Shown piece after piece: positions 51,850 to 61,971 of a DNA stretch of 64,000 nt. Position numbers and translations under genes: made by a program. Below the pieces are notes generated by a model. The model saw only the letters and a list, made by a program, of their open reading frames with translations, searched no databases and was not told the origin of the DNA. Numbering within the stretch: position 1 is the first letter of the stretch; every line of letters starts with the position of its first letter. The DNA is from Thiodiazotropha sp037384445 (lineage in GTDB: Bacteria > Pseudomonadota > Gammaproteobacteria > Chromatiales > Chromatiaceae), in assembly GCA_037384445.1 (NCBI GenBank), contig JARRNY010000001.1, positions 1 to 64,000 on the forward strand, in the 5' to 3' direction.

Positions 51850-53634
51850 TCAGTGTCCGTCGTATAGCCGTCCCAACTCATCCATGTAGCGTTCGAGAAT
51901 CGATTTTCGCTTCAGCTTCATAGTGGGCGTGACCAGGCCGTTTTCTATGCTCCAGGGCTCTTTTGCAACCGTCAGGCGTACCACTTTGGCGTAACCTGGA
52001 AAGTTATCGAGTTGGCTGTTGATGCGTTTCAGCAGCATCTCCAACTGCGCCTCACTGACATTGGTGGGATCGATCCCATCCGCAGATGCCAGATCCTGGT
52101 TCAGGACCACCAGGGCGCTGAGATAGGGTTTGCCTTCGCCGATGATCAGTACCTGCTCGAACAGGCTGTCCATGGTGATGCACATCTCCATGTCGGCTGG
52201 CGGCACCTTCTCGCCGTTAGCCATGACGATGATCTCTTTCAGGCGTCCGGTGATGAAGATGTGTCCATCTTCATATTTCACTTTGTCACCAGTGTGGAAC
52301 CAGCCATCCGGGTCGATCACCTCGGCAGTGGCATTACGGTTGTTCCAGTAGCCCAGCATGACGTTTGGCGAACGCACGAGTAGCTCCTCCCTCTCGCTGA
52401 TCTTGAACTCGATGCCGGGGAAGAGGATGCCGACACTGGCCGGGATGTTGTTTTCATGGGTGTTGGCGGTAATGATCGGGCTGGTTTCGGTGAGGCCATA
52501 TCCCTGTAGAATCGGCACCCCCAGACCAATGAAAACCTTGGCGATATCGGGTGCCAGAGGAGCGCCGCCGGAGACGGCAATGCGTAGGCGACCGCCCAGT
52601 TTCTCGCGGATCTTGCCGGCGACCAGCTTGTCGAATAGGGGCCATAGAGCGAGCTTCGGTGACCAGCCGCGTCGTCCCTGAGCGTGTTCAAAACGCAGCC
52701 AGCCTGTCTCTACAGCGGCATTGAAAATCGCACGGGCGATAGCGGAGTCGTTCTGTAGCTTCTCCTGTATTTTGGCGTAGACCCGTTCGAAGATGCGTGG
52801 CACCGAAATCAACATGGTTGGCTTGAGGGTCTGTAAATCCTCCGCCAGTTGCTGCACAGAGCGGCTAAAAGCCACACTCGAACCTGCCACCATCGGCAGT
52901 ACTAAACCAACGGTACGCTCCAGGGTGTGGGAGAGCGGCAGGAAGGAGAGGAAACTGTCGCTCGGAAAAACGTCGATGATCTTCAGACCGCTTTCGATAT
53001 CCCACAGGATATTGCGGTGACTGAGCATGACTCCCTTGGCGCGACCGGTGGTGCCTGAGGTGTACACGATAGTGGCGAGGGATTCGCTCGCTACTTCTAT
53101 CGCTTTGGGTTCACGCAGACCCTTTTCGGGCAGCCATTGGTCGATATGCATCAGGCGTGATTGCAGGCCATGCGGGTCAACCTTTTCGAGGGTGACGATG
53201 CGATTGAGGCCGGCCAGCTGATTGCGGATCGATTGCAGACCCTGCCACTGCTCGTTGTTTTCCACCAGCAAAAGTCGCACGCCGGCGTCCTGCATGATGT
53301 AGCCGATGTTCTCCGCCCGGTCATTGGTGTAGAGCGGGACCGTGACCAGTCCCAGCCCCTGCGCTGCCAGATCGAAGGTCACCCACTCGCTGCAGTTACG
53401 CAGCAGCATCGCGACCCGGTCGCCGGGTTTCAGATCCTCGCGCTGAAATGCGGCCTGCCAGCGGGCGACCCGCCGTCCCATCTCAGACCAGGAGATCTCC
53501 TGCCAGAGGGCTTTCGTCTCGTCGTATTGGCGATAGGCGGTCTTGTCCGGTGAGCGCGCAACGCGTTCGACAAAAACACCCGCCAGGGTGTCGGCATGTT
53601 TCAGGTAGATATAGTCGGTTCTTTCTTTTCTCAT
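51850..53634 (-). CDS. Long-chain fatty acid-CoA ligase (FadD15-like)
   Basis: The 594-residue enzyme has YTSGTTGRAKGVMLSH, YGLTETSPIITAN, GWFHTGDKVKYEDGHIFITGR and the A10 Lys in TPTMKLKRKSI. It activates long-chain fatty acids with ATP and CoA. It is the last gene of the beta-oxidation cluster, 118 bases after fadJ. The long-chain subtype is inferred from length and sequence; the chain length used is unknown. Confidence 0.88.
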   Translation of the reverse strand: MRKERTDYIYLKHADTLAGVFVERVARSPDKTAYRQYDETKALWQEISWSEMGRRVARWQAAFQREDLKPGDRVAMLLRNCSEWVTFDLAAQGLGLVTVPLYTNDRAENIGYIMQDAGVRLLLVENNEQWQGLQSIRNQLAGLNRIVTLEKVDPHGLQSRLMHIDQWLPEKGLREPKAIEVASESLATIVYTSGTTGRAKGVMLSHRNILWDIESGLKIIDVFPSDSFLSFLPLSHTLERTVGLVLPMVAGSSVAFSRSVQQLAEDLQTLKPTMLISVPRIFERVYAKIQEKLQNDSAIARAIFNAAVETGWLRFEHAQGRRGWSPKLALWPLFDKLVAGKIREKLGGRLRIAVSGGAPLAPDIAKVFIGLGVPILQGYGLTETSPIITANTHENNIPASVGILFPGIEFKISEREELLVRSPNVMLGYWNNRNATAEVIDPDGWFHTGDKVKYEDGHIFITGRLKEIIVMANGEKVPPADMEMCITMDSLFEQVLIIGEGKPYLSALVVLNQDLASADGIDPTNVSEAQLEMLLKRINSQLDNFPGYAKVVRLTVAKEPWSIENGLVTPTMKLKRKSILERYMDELGRLYDGH

Positions 53635-53752
53635 GGCGTATTTGTCGTTGTTATCACTTTCCCTGCCACCGATGTTGCCATTCTCTGGTGTGCGACTGAA
53701 ATCGTCGAAGAGTCTAAGCCCGCCATATTTTTATTGTCGGGTTGATAACATG

Positions 53753-55783
53753 TCACACCTCACCTGGATGAGTCCAGCCTGAGTCGGGATGGAACTTCTC
53801 GCCGTGACGCTGCTCGAGTGCTTCGAGACGATGGCGTTGTTGCTCCAGCCCACCGCTGTAGATGGTATGCATGGGGCCGCCACGAAAGGGGGCGTAGCCG
53901 GTACCGAAGATCACGCCAGCGTCGAGTAGATCGGCGTCCTCCACCACACCTTCGCGCAGACAGGCGACCGCTTCGTTCAGCAGACGGAAGATCATGCGGT
54001 CTGCCAGGTCGGCCGGTGGCTTGAAATCGCGAGGTATTTTCTCCCGTTTCAGGCGTCCTTTTTCGTAGCGGTAGAAACCCTGTCCTGTCTTTTTACCCAG
54101 GTGTTTTTCTTCGCGTACCCGGCGCTCCAGCTCTTTGGGAATGGTCAGATCGAACAGGGGCGCCAGCTTCGTTGCCACCGCCAGGCAGATATCGAGACCT
54201 ACCGCGTCGGCCAGTTCGATTGGACCCATGGGCATGCCGAAATCGACTGCCGCACGATCAATGGCGGGCGGCGGTACCCCTTCGTCCAGTAGGCTCATCG
54301 CCTCCAGCAGATAGGGCATCAGGATGCGATTGACCAGAAAACCGGGGCTGCTGCGTACCGGCAGCGGTAATCGGTCGATACGGCGGACGAAGGCAGCAGC
54401 CTTTTCGATCAGGGAGGGGTCGGTCTGCTCGCCGTGCACCACCTCCACCAGCTGCATCTTCGCTACCGGGTTGAAGAAGTGGAGGCCGATCAGTCGTTGC
54501 GGGTCGTCGAGTCCTTCGGCGATGTTCTCCAGCGGGATACTGGAAGTGTTGGTTGCCATGATGGCATCGGGTTTGAGTTGGCGTTGCAGATGGCGAAAGA
54601 GCTGCTGTTTGGCCTCCAGGTCTTCGAAGATCGCTTCGATGGCCACATCAGCCTGACCCGCACCATAGCCCTGGGGGTCGGGAATCAGCCTGTCCATGGC
54701 GGCGTTGATCAGTCGTTGTGAGCGTAATTTCCGCTTGAACAGCTTATGCGCACGCGCCACGGCTTGGGTAAGAAAGCGTGCCTCCCGGTCCTGCAGGGTG
54801 ACTTGCATCCCCTTGAGGGCGCACCAGGCAGCGATATCGCCACCCATGATGCCGCCGCCCACCACGTGCACATGTTGCGCTTTGAAGTGGCTCTGTCCAG
54901 CCAGCGATTTCATGCGTTCCTGGAGGAAAAAGATCCGGATCAGGTTCTGCGCGGTCTCTCCGGTCAACAACCGGCTCACCTCAGCGGCCTCGCTCTGCAG
55001 CATGGCTTGTGGGTTGCCCCCATGTGCCTTCCAGTGGTCGATCAGGGCAAAGGGGGCGGGATAGTGTTCCGGCTTGACCTGCTTGGCGGTCTCTCGAACC
55101 AGCAGCGGCGCGAGCAAATGACGCGCGGGCAGGCTGTTGAGTAGCCGTTGGTGCCAGGGGGGCTGATAGGGGGTGGGCTGACGCTGAATCATGTCCACCG
55201 CGTTCTCCTGTAGCTGCCGCTCCGGTACAGCCCGGTCGACGAGGCCGAGCTTACGTGCCTGCCTGCCGTTGAGGCTGCGTCCACTGAGCATCAGTTTCAT
55301 CGCAGCCAGGGCGCCGATACGCTCGATGCTGCGCTGGGTGCCGCCATAACCGGGAAAGATGCCGAGGCGCACTTCAGGAAAGCCGAGTCTTGTCCCCTCG
55401 TCGTCACGCGCCACCCGGTAGTCGCAACACAGAGCGAGCTCCAGGCCGCCGCCGAGGCAGAAGCCGTGGATCAGCGCCAGGGTCGGTATGGGCAGAGCAG
55501 CGACTCGGTTGAACAGTGCGTGTACCTGCTGGATGTGTGTCTCCGCCTCGCGCCGGTGCAGGCTGTTTTTGAAGTTTTCCACATCGGCCCCAGCGATAAA
55601 GCCATTCGGTTTGTCGGAGAGAATGATGAGACCGCGCGGCGGGGTTGCCTCCAGTTGGTCGAGCAGTTCCGCCAGCTCTGCCAGTAGATCCAGGGAGAGG
55701 ATATTCAGCGGACTATCGGCATGATCGAAATGGAGCCAGGCGATGCCTTGCTCATCGGTGAGGAGATGCAGATGTCTGTTCAT
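53753..55783 (-). CDS. fadJ: Fatty acid oxidation complex alpha subunit (FadJ/FadB-like)
   Basis: The 676-residue bifunctional protein has an N-terminal enoyl-CoA hydratase domain (HGFCLGGGLELALCCDYRVA and LGIFPGYGGTQR) and 3-hydroxyacyl-CoA dehydrogenase domains (GGGIMGGDIAAWCALKG; HFFNPVAKMQLVEVV). Together with the thiolase gene, which ends in a 4-base overlap with its start, it performs steps 2 to 4 of beta-oxidation. FadJ rather than FadB is suggested by pairing with a FadI-like thiolase; the call between them is not certain. Confidence 0.88.
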   Translation of the reverse strand: MNRHLHLLTDEQGIAWLHFDHADSPLNILSLDLLAELAELLDQLEATPPRGLIILSDKPNGFIAGADVENFKNSLHRREAETHIQQVHALFNRVAALPIPTLALIHGFCLGGGLELALCCDYRVARDDEGTRLGFPEVRLGIFPGYGGTQRSIERIGALAAMKLMLSGRSLNGRQARKLGLVDRAVPERQLQENAVDMIQRQPTPYQPPWHQRLLNSLPARHLLAPLLVRETAKQVKPEHYPAPFALIDHWKAHGGNPQAMLQSEAAEVSRLLTGETAQNLIRIFFLQERMKSLAGQSHFKAQHVHVVGGGIMGGDIAAWCALKGMQVTLQDREARFLTQAVARAHKLFKRKLRSQRLINAAMDRLIPDPQGYGAGQADVAIEAIFEDLEAKQQLFRHLQRQLKPDAIMATNTSSIPLENIAEGLDDPQRLIGLHFFNPVAKMQLVEVVHGEQTDPSLIEKAAAFVRRIDRLPLPVRSSPGFLVNRILMPYLLEAMSLLDEGVPPPAIDRAAVDFGMPMGPIELADAVGLDICLAVATKLAPLFDLTIPKELERRVREEKHLGKKTGQGFYRYEKGRLKREKIPRDFKPPADLADRMIFRLLNEAVACLREGVVEDADLLDAGVIFGTGYAPFRGGPMHTIYSGGLEQQRHRLEALEQRHGEKFHPDSGWTHPGEV

Positions 55784-57078
55784 GCGGCCTCCAACAGCAT
55801 GGCGCCACCCTGACCGCCGCCGATGCAGAGGCTGGCGATGCCGCGTTTGGCGCCGTTGTGTTGAAGCGTTTTCAATAGATGCAGGATTATCCGGGCGCCG
55901 CTGGCGCCGACCGGATGGCCGACGGCCACTGCGCCGCCATCCACATTGAGTCGCTGGTCAGGGATGGGTGAAAGCATGCTATCGATACCAACCTCCTGGC
56001 GCATATAGGCTTCATCCTGCCAGGCCGCCTGACAGGCGAGTACCTGAGCGGCGAAGGCCTCGTTGATCTCCCAGTAGTCGATGGCTTCACTCTTCATCTT
56101 CTGCCGCTGCAGCAGTTGCCCCATGGCGTGAACCGGACCCAATCCCATCTGGCTTGGATCGAGTGCCGACCACTGACTGGCCACGACCCGGCCCATGACC
56201 GGCAGAGCATGGCGCTTCACCGCGTCTTCGGAGGCGAGAAGCAGCATAGCGGCGCCGTCGGTGATCTGCGCGCTGTTACCGGCGGTGACGCGGCCAATAG
56301 GGCGGTCAAACACAGGTTTCAGTTTGGCCAGTTTCTGCGGCGTGCCTTCCCGGCGCAGACCGTTATCGGCCTGGTAGAGGTTGCCTTCACAGTCGAAGAG
56401 GGGTTCGATTTCGCTCAGCCGTCCGTTGTCCTGGGCATCTGCCAGTTTTGCATGACTGCGCAGGGCGAACCGGTCCATGGACTCCCGCTCGATAGCGAAG
56501 CGCCAGGCCAGTTTTTCCGCGGTCTGTCCCATGGAGAGGCCTGCCAGGGGATCGTTCAGGCCACGCAGCAGGGCGATGATGATCTGAAAGTGGTGGGGAC
56601 GCAGAGCGGCCAGCTGGCGTCCCCTGGCCAGGGCTCCCTGTGCCCGGTTCCATTGCGCAAGCCAGGCGACCATGCTCTCGTTGAGCAGTATCGGATGGTG
56701 ACTCATCGACTCGGTACCTCCAGCCAGCACCAGCTCGGCGCGCCCGCTGGCGATGTCGAGGGCAGCGCTGTCCACAGCCTGCATACCGGAAGCGCAGTTG
56801 CGTTGCACGCTCCAGGCGGGCACTTTGTCTCCACAGCCCAGGCGCAGGGCAACCACACGGGCAATGTTTGCTTCATCCGGACCGGATGAGACGCAGCCGA
56901 GGATAACCTCATCCAACTGGTCAGCGGAGAAGGGTTGTCGTAACAACAGTGGGCGACCGGCGGCTACCGCCAGGTCGGAGGCACGAAAGGGACCGGGTTT
57001 GCCCTGAGCCTTGAGAAAAGGCGTGCGACTGCCATCCACCACGTAGACGTGGCGTGTGGTACTCGACTGGGTACTCAT
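55780..57078 (-). CDS. fadI: Acetyl-CoA C-acyltransferase (FadI-like thiolase)
   Basis: The 432-residue thiolase has the acyl-accepting Cys in QRNCASGMQAVDS, the catalytic pair GHPVGASGARI and CIGGGQGGAMLLE near the end. It cleaves 3-ketoacyl-CoA to acetyl-CoA. ATGA overlap with fadJ. It lies 87 bases downstream of fadE. Confidence 0.9.
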   Translation of the reverse strand: MSTQSSTTRHVYVVDGSRTPFLKAQGKPGPFRASDLAVAAGRPLLLRQPFSADQLDEVILGCVSSGPDEANIARVVALRLGCGDKVPAWSVQRNCASGMQAVDSAALDIASGRAELVLAGGTESMSHHPILLNESMVAWLAQWNRAQGALARGRQLAALRPHHFQIIIALLRGLNDPLAGLSMGQTAEKLAWRFAIERESMDRFALRSHAKLADAQDNGRLSEIEPLFDCEGNLYQADNGLRREGTPQKLAKLKPVFDRPIGRVTAGNSAQITDGAAMLLLASEDAVKRHALPVMGRVVASQWSALDPSQMGLGPVHAMGQLLQRQKMKSEAIDYWEINEAFAAQVLACQAAWQDEAYMRQEVGIDSMLSPIPDQRLNVDGGAVAVGHPVGASGARIILHLLKTLQHNGAKRGIASLCIGGGQGGAMLLEAA

Positions 57079-57165
57079 AAGGTTCTCTCCTCAGGGCGTT
57101 ATCTTTTTTCTTTATCCTTTACTAACCAGGCCATAGATATCTACACTCAGCCGTCGTGTGTTTGC

Positions 57166-59649
57166 TCAGGCAGCACCCAGCCGATGCAGCAGGGAGTGTT
57201 TGTCACCGCTTCCATTTTGTGATCTGTCCTGTTCACTCAAACCGTCGAAGGCATTGACCTGGATGATTTGGTTGCGTAACTCTGCAGCCGTGTTCAGGGT
57301 ATTGAGATTGGCTTCGCTGAGGATGCCCAGGGCCAGCGCCTCCTCGATCAGCGCGGTCTCACCGCTGGCCTTCAGCTGGCCGGCGCGCTTAGCCTGGCGC
57401 AAGGTCTTCTCAATCGGTGCGGCCTCTGCCACAGCTTTTAGCGCCAGTTCAAGCTGGCCAATCCGCTGTTGCGGGTCGAGAGAGGTGTAGACACCATCGG
57501 TCAGACGATCGCGAACCTCGCCTGGCCGTAGCAGCAAAGCCGCCACCCGATGATCCAGTGCGTCGGTCGGTTTGTAGAACGGCAGTCCGGTAGGAAAGAT
57601 CACCAGCCGCAACAGCCACGCCAGAGGACGTACCGGCAGGTTACGCAGCAGGGCACGCAGCGCATGCTGGATGCGGTAGAGGGAGTCATCCATCGCCCAC
57701 TGCATGAAGGGTAGATCCTTCTCCTGCTCTCCCTCTTCGTGGAAGCGCTTGAGGGTGGCACTGGCGATATAGAGTTCGCTCAGCATATCGCCAAGACGGG
57801 CCGAGAGGCGCTCTTTGCGCTTGAGGGCGCCGCCCAGGGTCATCAGCGCCACATCTGCGGTCAGGGCAAAGGCGGCGGACATCCAGTTCAGGCGCTGGAA
57901 ATAGCGCTTCGTCGGTCCGTCCAGCGGACTCGAGGACAATCGGCCATGAGTGATGCCGAACCAAAGAGTGCGAGCGAAATTGGTCAGCACAAAGCCCACA
58001 TGGCTGAAGAGGGCGTCATCGAAGCGTTTTAGAGCCGAGGCGCTGTCGGCTTCCTCAATCGCCAGGAACTCCTTCAATACGTAGGGATGGCAGCGGATTG
58101 CCCCCTGACCAAAGATGATCATGCTGCGGGTCAGGATATTGGCGCCCTCCACTGTGATGGCGATCGGCACTCCCTGGTAGGCCCGCCCCAGCAGGTTATC
58201 GGGACCGAGGCAGATGCCGCTGCCTCCCTGCACGTCCATAGCGTCATTGATCAACTGGCGATGTCGTTCGGTGAGGTGGTATTTGATGATGGCGGAGATC
58301 ACCGACGGGGTTTCACCGCTGTCCAACGCACTCAGGGTCAGACGGCGGGCTGAATCCATCTGATAGGTCAGGCCGCCGATCCGTGCCAGTGCCTCTTCGA
58401 CGCCTTCGAATTGACCGATGGGACGGTTGAACTGCTTGCGCACAGCGGCATAGGCGCCGGTGTAGCGGCTGGCGAGTTTACCCGCTCCGGTGGCCAGTGA
58501 GGGCAGTGAGATACCGCGACCCTCTGAGAGGCTATCCATTAGCATACGCCAACCCTGTCCCACGCCATCAAGGCCACCGATCACCCAGTCGAGGGGGATG
58601 AAGACATCGCGGCCAGAGACCGGGCCGTTGTGAAACGGAATATTCAGCGGCATGTGGCGCTGACCGATGGTGATGCCAGCAGTCTCGCGGGGAATCAGGG
58701 CGACGGTGATTCCGGGCTCAGGATCGTCGCCCAATAGATGATCCGGGTCCTCCAGCTTGAAGGCGAGGCCAATCAGGCTCGCCACCGGTGCAAGGGTGAT
58801 GTATCGCTTGTCAAAGTTGAGTCGGATACCCAGGATCTCCTCACCCTCGAAATCACCCTTGGCGACGATGCCGAGATCGGGCATCGATCCCGCATCGCTA
58901 CCCGCCTTTGGGCCGGTCAGGGCAAAGCAGGGAATCTCATCCCCGCTGGCGAGCCGTTTGAGATAGCGCTCCTTCTGTTCATCTGTGCCGTATTGCAGCA
59001 GGAGTTTTGCCGGACCCAGGGAGTTGGGCACCATCACGGTAACCGCAGCGGTGACGCTGCGGCTGGCGATCTTCATCACCACCTGGGAGTGTGCATAGGC
59101 GGAGAAGCCGAGACCACCTTCGCTGACAGGAATGATCATGCCGAAGAAACCGTTCTGCTTGAGAAAGCGCCAGATCTCCGGGGGAAGATCCTGTATTTCG
59201 TGGGTGATGCTCCAGTCATCCAGCTGATCGCAGAGCTCCTGTACCGGACCATCGATGAAGGCTTGCTCCCGCTCGCTCAGGCGGCAGGCAGTGACTGATA
59301 GCAGATGGTGCCAGTCGGGCTGGCCGGAGAAGAGTTCGCCGTCCCACCAGACACTGCCCGCATTGAGGGCAGACTTCTCGGTCTCGGACATGGCGGGCAT
59401 CACCTTGCGGAAGGCCAGCAACAGAGGACGGGTAATCTGATTGCGTCGCAGATCGGGGCGGCTGTAGAGGAGCAGGGCGACGGCGTAGGCCAGCCATAAA
59501 GGGGCGGCGATGGGTAGGGCTAGCAGGCCTGCCAGTTGCAGGCTCAGTAACAACACCGGAGGAACCAGCATCCAGACAATGGCGCGAGCGCCGCCATAGG
59601 CCAGACCCCATAGCGTGACGAGAATGAGAGTGATGCCAAGTATGCTCAT
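57166..59649 (-). CDS. fadE: Acyl-CoA dehydrogenase FadE
   Basis: The 827-residue protein is the length of E. coli FadE and has its N-terminal hydrophobic region (about 1-70). The acyl-CoA dehydrogenase core carries CFALTGPKAGSDAGSMPDLG and YHLTERHRQLINDAMDVQGG, followed by the extra C-terminal domain (about 500-820). It catalyses the first, FAD-linked step of beta-oxidation. The gene begins 3 bases after the preceding NlpC/P60-like gene, so they form one transcript. Confidence 0.92.
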   Translation of the reverse strand: MSILGITLILVTLWGLAYGGARAIVWMLVPPVLLLSLQLAGLLALPIAAPLWLAYAVALLLYSRPDLRRNQITRPLLLAFRKVMPAMSETEKSALNAGSVWWDGELFSGQPDWHHLLSVTACRLSEREQAFIDGPVQELCDQLDDWSITHEIQDLPPEIWRFLKQNGFFGMIIPVSEGGLGFSAYAHSQVVMKIASRSVTAAVTVMVPNSLGPAKLLLQYGTDEQKERYLKRLASGDEIPCFALTGPKAGSDAGSMPDLGIVAKGDFEGEEILGIRLNFDKRYITLAPVASLIGLAFKLEDPDHLLGDDPEPGITVALIPRETAGITIGQRHMPLNIPFHNGPVSGRDVFIPLDWVIGGLDGVGQGWRMLMDSLSEGRGISLPSLATGAGKLASRYTGAYAAVRKQFNRPIGQFEGVEEALARIGGLTYQMDSARRLTLSALDSGETPSVISAIIKYHLTERHRQLINDAMDVQGGSGICLGPDNLLGRAYQGVPIAITVEGANILTRSMIIFGQGAIRCHPYVLKEFLAIEEADSASALKRFDDALFSHVGFVLTNFARTLWFGITHGRLSSSPLDGPTKRYFQRLNWMSAAFALTADVALMTLGGALKRKERLSARLGDMLSELYIASATLKRFHEEGEQEKDLPFMQWAMDDSLYRIQHALRALLRNLPVRPLAWLLRLVIFPTGLPFYKPTDALDHRVAALLLRPGEVRDRLTDGVYTSLDPQQRIGQLELALKAVAEAAPIEKTLRQAKRAGQLKASGETALIEEALALGILSEANLNTLNTAAELRNQIIQVNAFDGLSEQDRSQNGSGDKHSLLHRLGAA

Positions 59650-59652
59650 GGG

Positions 59653-60612
59653 TCAGCCTCCTGCACCGCCGGGTGCGTCGGTGATCGAATACTCTTGCTG
59701 AGTCTCTTCTTGTGTCTTGCGCTTTGTTTTTCGAGGAATGAAGTGAAACACCTTGCGTGCGCGCGTGATGGGTTGTTCGCCGAGCTGGCCACGGGTGGCG
59801 GCGAAACCCCGTTCATCGTCATTATAGAGAATCTCCTCTTCAGACCAGGGCAGTCGGCGGTAGACGCTCAGCTCTTCCAGCCCCAGGAAGGGATATTTGA
59901 TGATGTCGAAGTAGGGAGAGTAGTCGAAATCCTTGGGCGTGAAGAGGCGTGGGTTACGCTTGAAGAAACGCACACTGCCATCGTCGTCACGGTCAATGAA
60001 GGGCAGGATGGGAAAATTGACACTGTTGAAAGCGGCCGCGATCAGGGAGGAGCAGACCGTCCGTGTCGGCTTGCCTGCGTTATGCTCAAACAGGCTTGAA
60101 CGCCAGCGCCTTGGCAGAATGGTCCAGGGAAAAAAGAAACGCGCCAGGTCGAGCAGATGGCGCATGTCGTAATCCAGGCCGATATGACTGATGGCGTGAG
60201 CCACGACCTGTTGCGCATCCTCAGGTTCCAGTCCGGTCGGGCGGCAGATTCGTATGTGCTCGTGGCGGTACTTGGAGACTGGCACGATGATGGTGCCATG
60301 GCCGAGCAGAGCCTCCACCATCAGCTGTTCGTTCAGGTCTCCACGATAGGCCATGCGCACCTGCTGCTGCAGATTGGGATCGCGGATGTCGTAGATACGA
60401 CCGATGTAGAGTGCGGAGTGAGTCCAGGAAGTTTGCGTGATCTGTTTAATGACATTGCTGACGCGGCTGCGGCCCTCCACCAGCAGAACGTCGCCGGGGC
60501 GAAGTTCATAACTGAGGCGTTTGAAATCGCAAAAAGGTGATTGAGGGGGAGGACCCTCCTTGGCGAGCCAGTCCGAGATCCATTGCATTAACCGCTGTCC
60601 CAACCTGCGCAT
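59653..60612 (-). CDS. YiiX/YebB-like permuted NlpC/P60 peptidase
   Basis: The 319-residue protein has the permuted papain-like pattern: PGDVLLVEGRSRVSNVI, a candidate His in SWTHSALYIGR and a candidate Cys in RTVCSSLIAAAF. The C-terminal 70 residues are charged and low in complexity. This is the YiiX/YebB-type family (PF05708-like) that acts on amide or lipid bonds. There is no clear signal peptide. It is the first gene of the beta-oxidation cluster, joined to fadE by a 3-base gap; an amidase or thioesterase role in lipid release is speculation. Confidence 0.72.
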   Translation of the reverse strand: MRRLGQRLMQWISDWLAKEGPPPQSPFCDFKRLSYELRPGDVLLVEGRSRVSNVIKQITQTSWTHSALYIGRIYDIRDPNLQQQVRMAYRGDLNEQLMVEALLGHGTIIVPVSKYRHEHIRICRPTGLEPEDAQQVVAHAISHIGLDYDMRHLLDLARFFFPWTILPRRWRSSLFEHNAGKPTRTVCSSLIAAAFNSVNFPILPFIDRDDDGSVRFFKRNPRLFTPKDFDYSPYFDIIKYPFLGLEELSVYRRLPWSEEEILYNDDERGFAATRGQLGEQPITRARKVFHFIPRKTKRKTQEETQQEYSITDAPGGAGG

Positions 60613-60846
60613 AACTAAAACCCAGCAAAATACTATGTATTGTAAAAAGTATAGACATGAATTATCAGATTTGGGTTCCAGTTAACTGGGATATATCTGG
60701 GAAGTTTATTAAACAATAAAATTATCAATAGAATAGCGTATATATTTAATTATTTTATTAGGTATGGCTTTAGTAGGAGCTCGACAAATTCGGTCGCGTT
60801 ATCTGTCGCTGATCAGTGGTTGAAGCGGGGAAAGGTTAGCCTGTGG

Positions 60847-61947
60847 TCAGTTCTCAGCCCGTTGCCGAATTCCGCCGCTCCACCAGATCCGGCAGGCGCC
60901 TTCGTCTGACACCATGCAGGGGCCAATGGGGTTGCGCGGAGTGCAGGCTTCAGCATAGAGCCGACACTGGTTGGGATACTTCTTGCCCAGCACCACCTGG
61001 GCGCAGTCGCAACCCGCTGGCATTTCACCCGCCCGCTTGCGCTCGGGGCGGTCGTAGTCGGCGAAGCGGCGACGCGCATCCCAGTCAGCATAGTCTGCAC
61101 TCAAGGCGTAGCCCGATGCCGGAATGATGCCGATACCGCGCCAGTTGGCATCGACCACCTGCATCGCTTTGCTCAGATGTGTAGTGGCACTGGGATTGCC
61201 GCCGGCACGCACCAGCTCCGGGTAGCAGTTGTCGAGGAAGAGGCGGCCGTCGAGCCATTGACGCAGCACGGAGTAAGTGGCTGCCAGCAGACTCTCTGGA
61301 GTAAACCCCGCGATAGCGGTGGGAATGGCGTGCTTATCAATCACGAATTGCCACTCCTCCGGTCCCATTACGGTTGCCACATGGCCGGGCGCCACCAGGG
61401 CATCGAAACCGGGGGTACCGGAATCGAGCAGCATGGAGACCGCCGGCCAGGTCAGGCGGCCGGAGAGCAGAATGCTGAGGTTGTCGGGGATGCCCTGGAC
61501 CAGCAGCGAGGCGACTGGCGCAGTGGTGGTTTCAAATCCGGCGGCGAAGAAGACCACCTCCTGTTGCGGGTGCGCAAGGGCGATCTGCATCGCCTCCAGA
61601 GGAGACGCGATGGGGCGGATATCGGCACCGGCCGCATGGGCCTGGTCAAGGGTGCGGGGCTCCCCCTTGGGCACATTCACCGGTACCCGCAGCATATCGC
61701 CAAAGGCGACCAGAATGATCGGCTCGTTGAGGGCCAGTTGCATCGCCTGGTAGATATCCTCCTCCGGGCAGACACAGACCGGGCAGCCCGGACCGGGAAT
61801 CAGCTCGATCGCCTCCGGCAGTGCGCCCCGCAGACCGGCCTGGGTGATGGAGCGTTCATGTCCGCCGCAGACATTCATGATACGCACCCGCTGCTTGAGC
61901 GGCAGCTCATGGATCTGGCGCAGCCAGCCTTTGGCGTCGAGTGTCAT
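60847..61947 (-). CDS. hypD: Hydrogenase maturation protein HypD
   Basis: The 366-residue protein has the conserved NVCGGHERSI, PGPGCPVCVCP and GFETTTAPVA motifs and a C-terminal 4Fe-4S region (GCDCAQVVLG, CRLYAEACTPRNPIGPCMV). HypD receives CN and CO ligands with HypC and the iron atom to assemble the Fe(CN)2CO core. It follows hypB in the hypC-A-B-D order. Confidence 0.97.
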   Translation of the reverse strand: MTLDAKGWLRQIHELPLKQRVRIMNVCGGHERSITQAGLRGALPEAIELIPGPGCPVCVCPEEDIYQAMQLALNEPIILVAFGDMLRVPVNVPKGEPRTLDQAHAAGADIRPIASPLEAMQIALAHPQQEVVFFAAGFETTTAPVASLLVQGIPDNLSILLSGRLTWPAVSMLLDSGTPGFDALVAPGHVATVMGPEEWQFVIDKHAIPTAIAGFTPESLLAATYSVLRQWLDGRLFLDNCYPELVRAGGNPSATTHLSKAMQVVDANWRGIGIIPASGYALSADYADWDARRRFADYDRPERKRAGEMPAGCDCAQVVLGKKYPNQCRLYAEACTPRNPIGPCMVSDEGACRIWWSGGIRQRAEN

Positions 61948-61971
61948 CGATTGAGGAGCGGTTTCGGCCGC

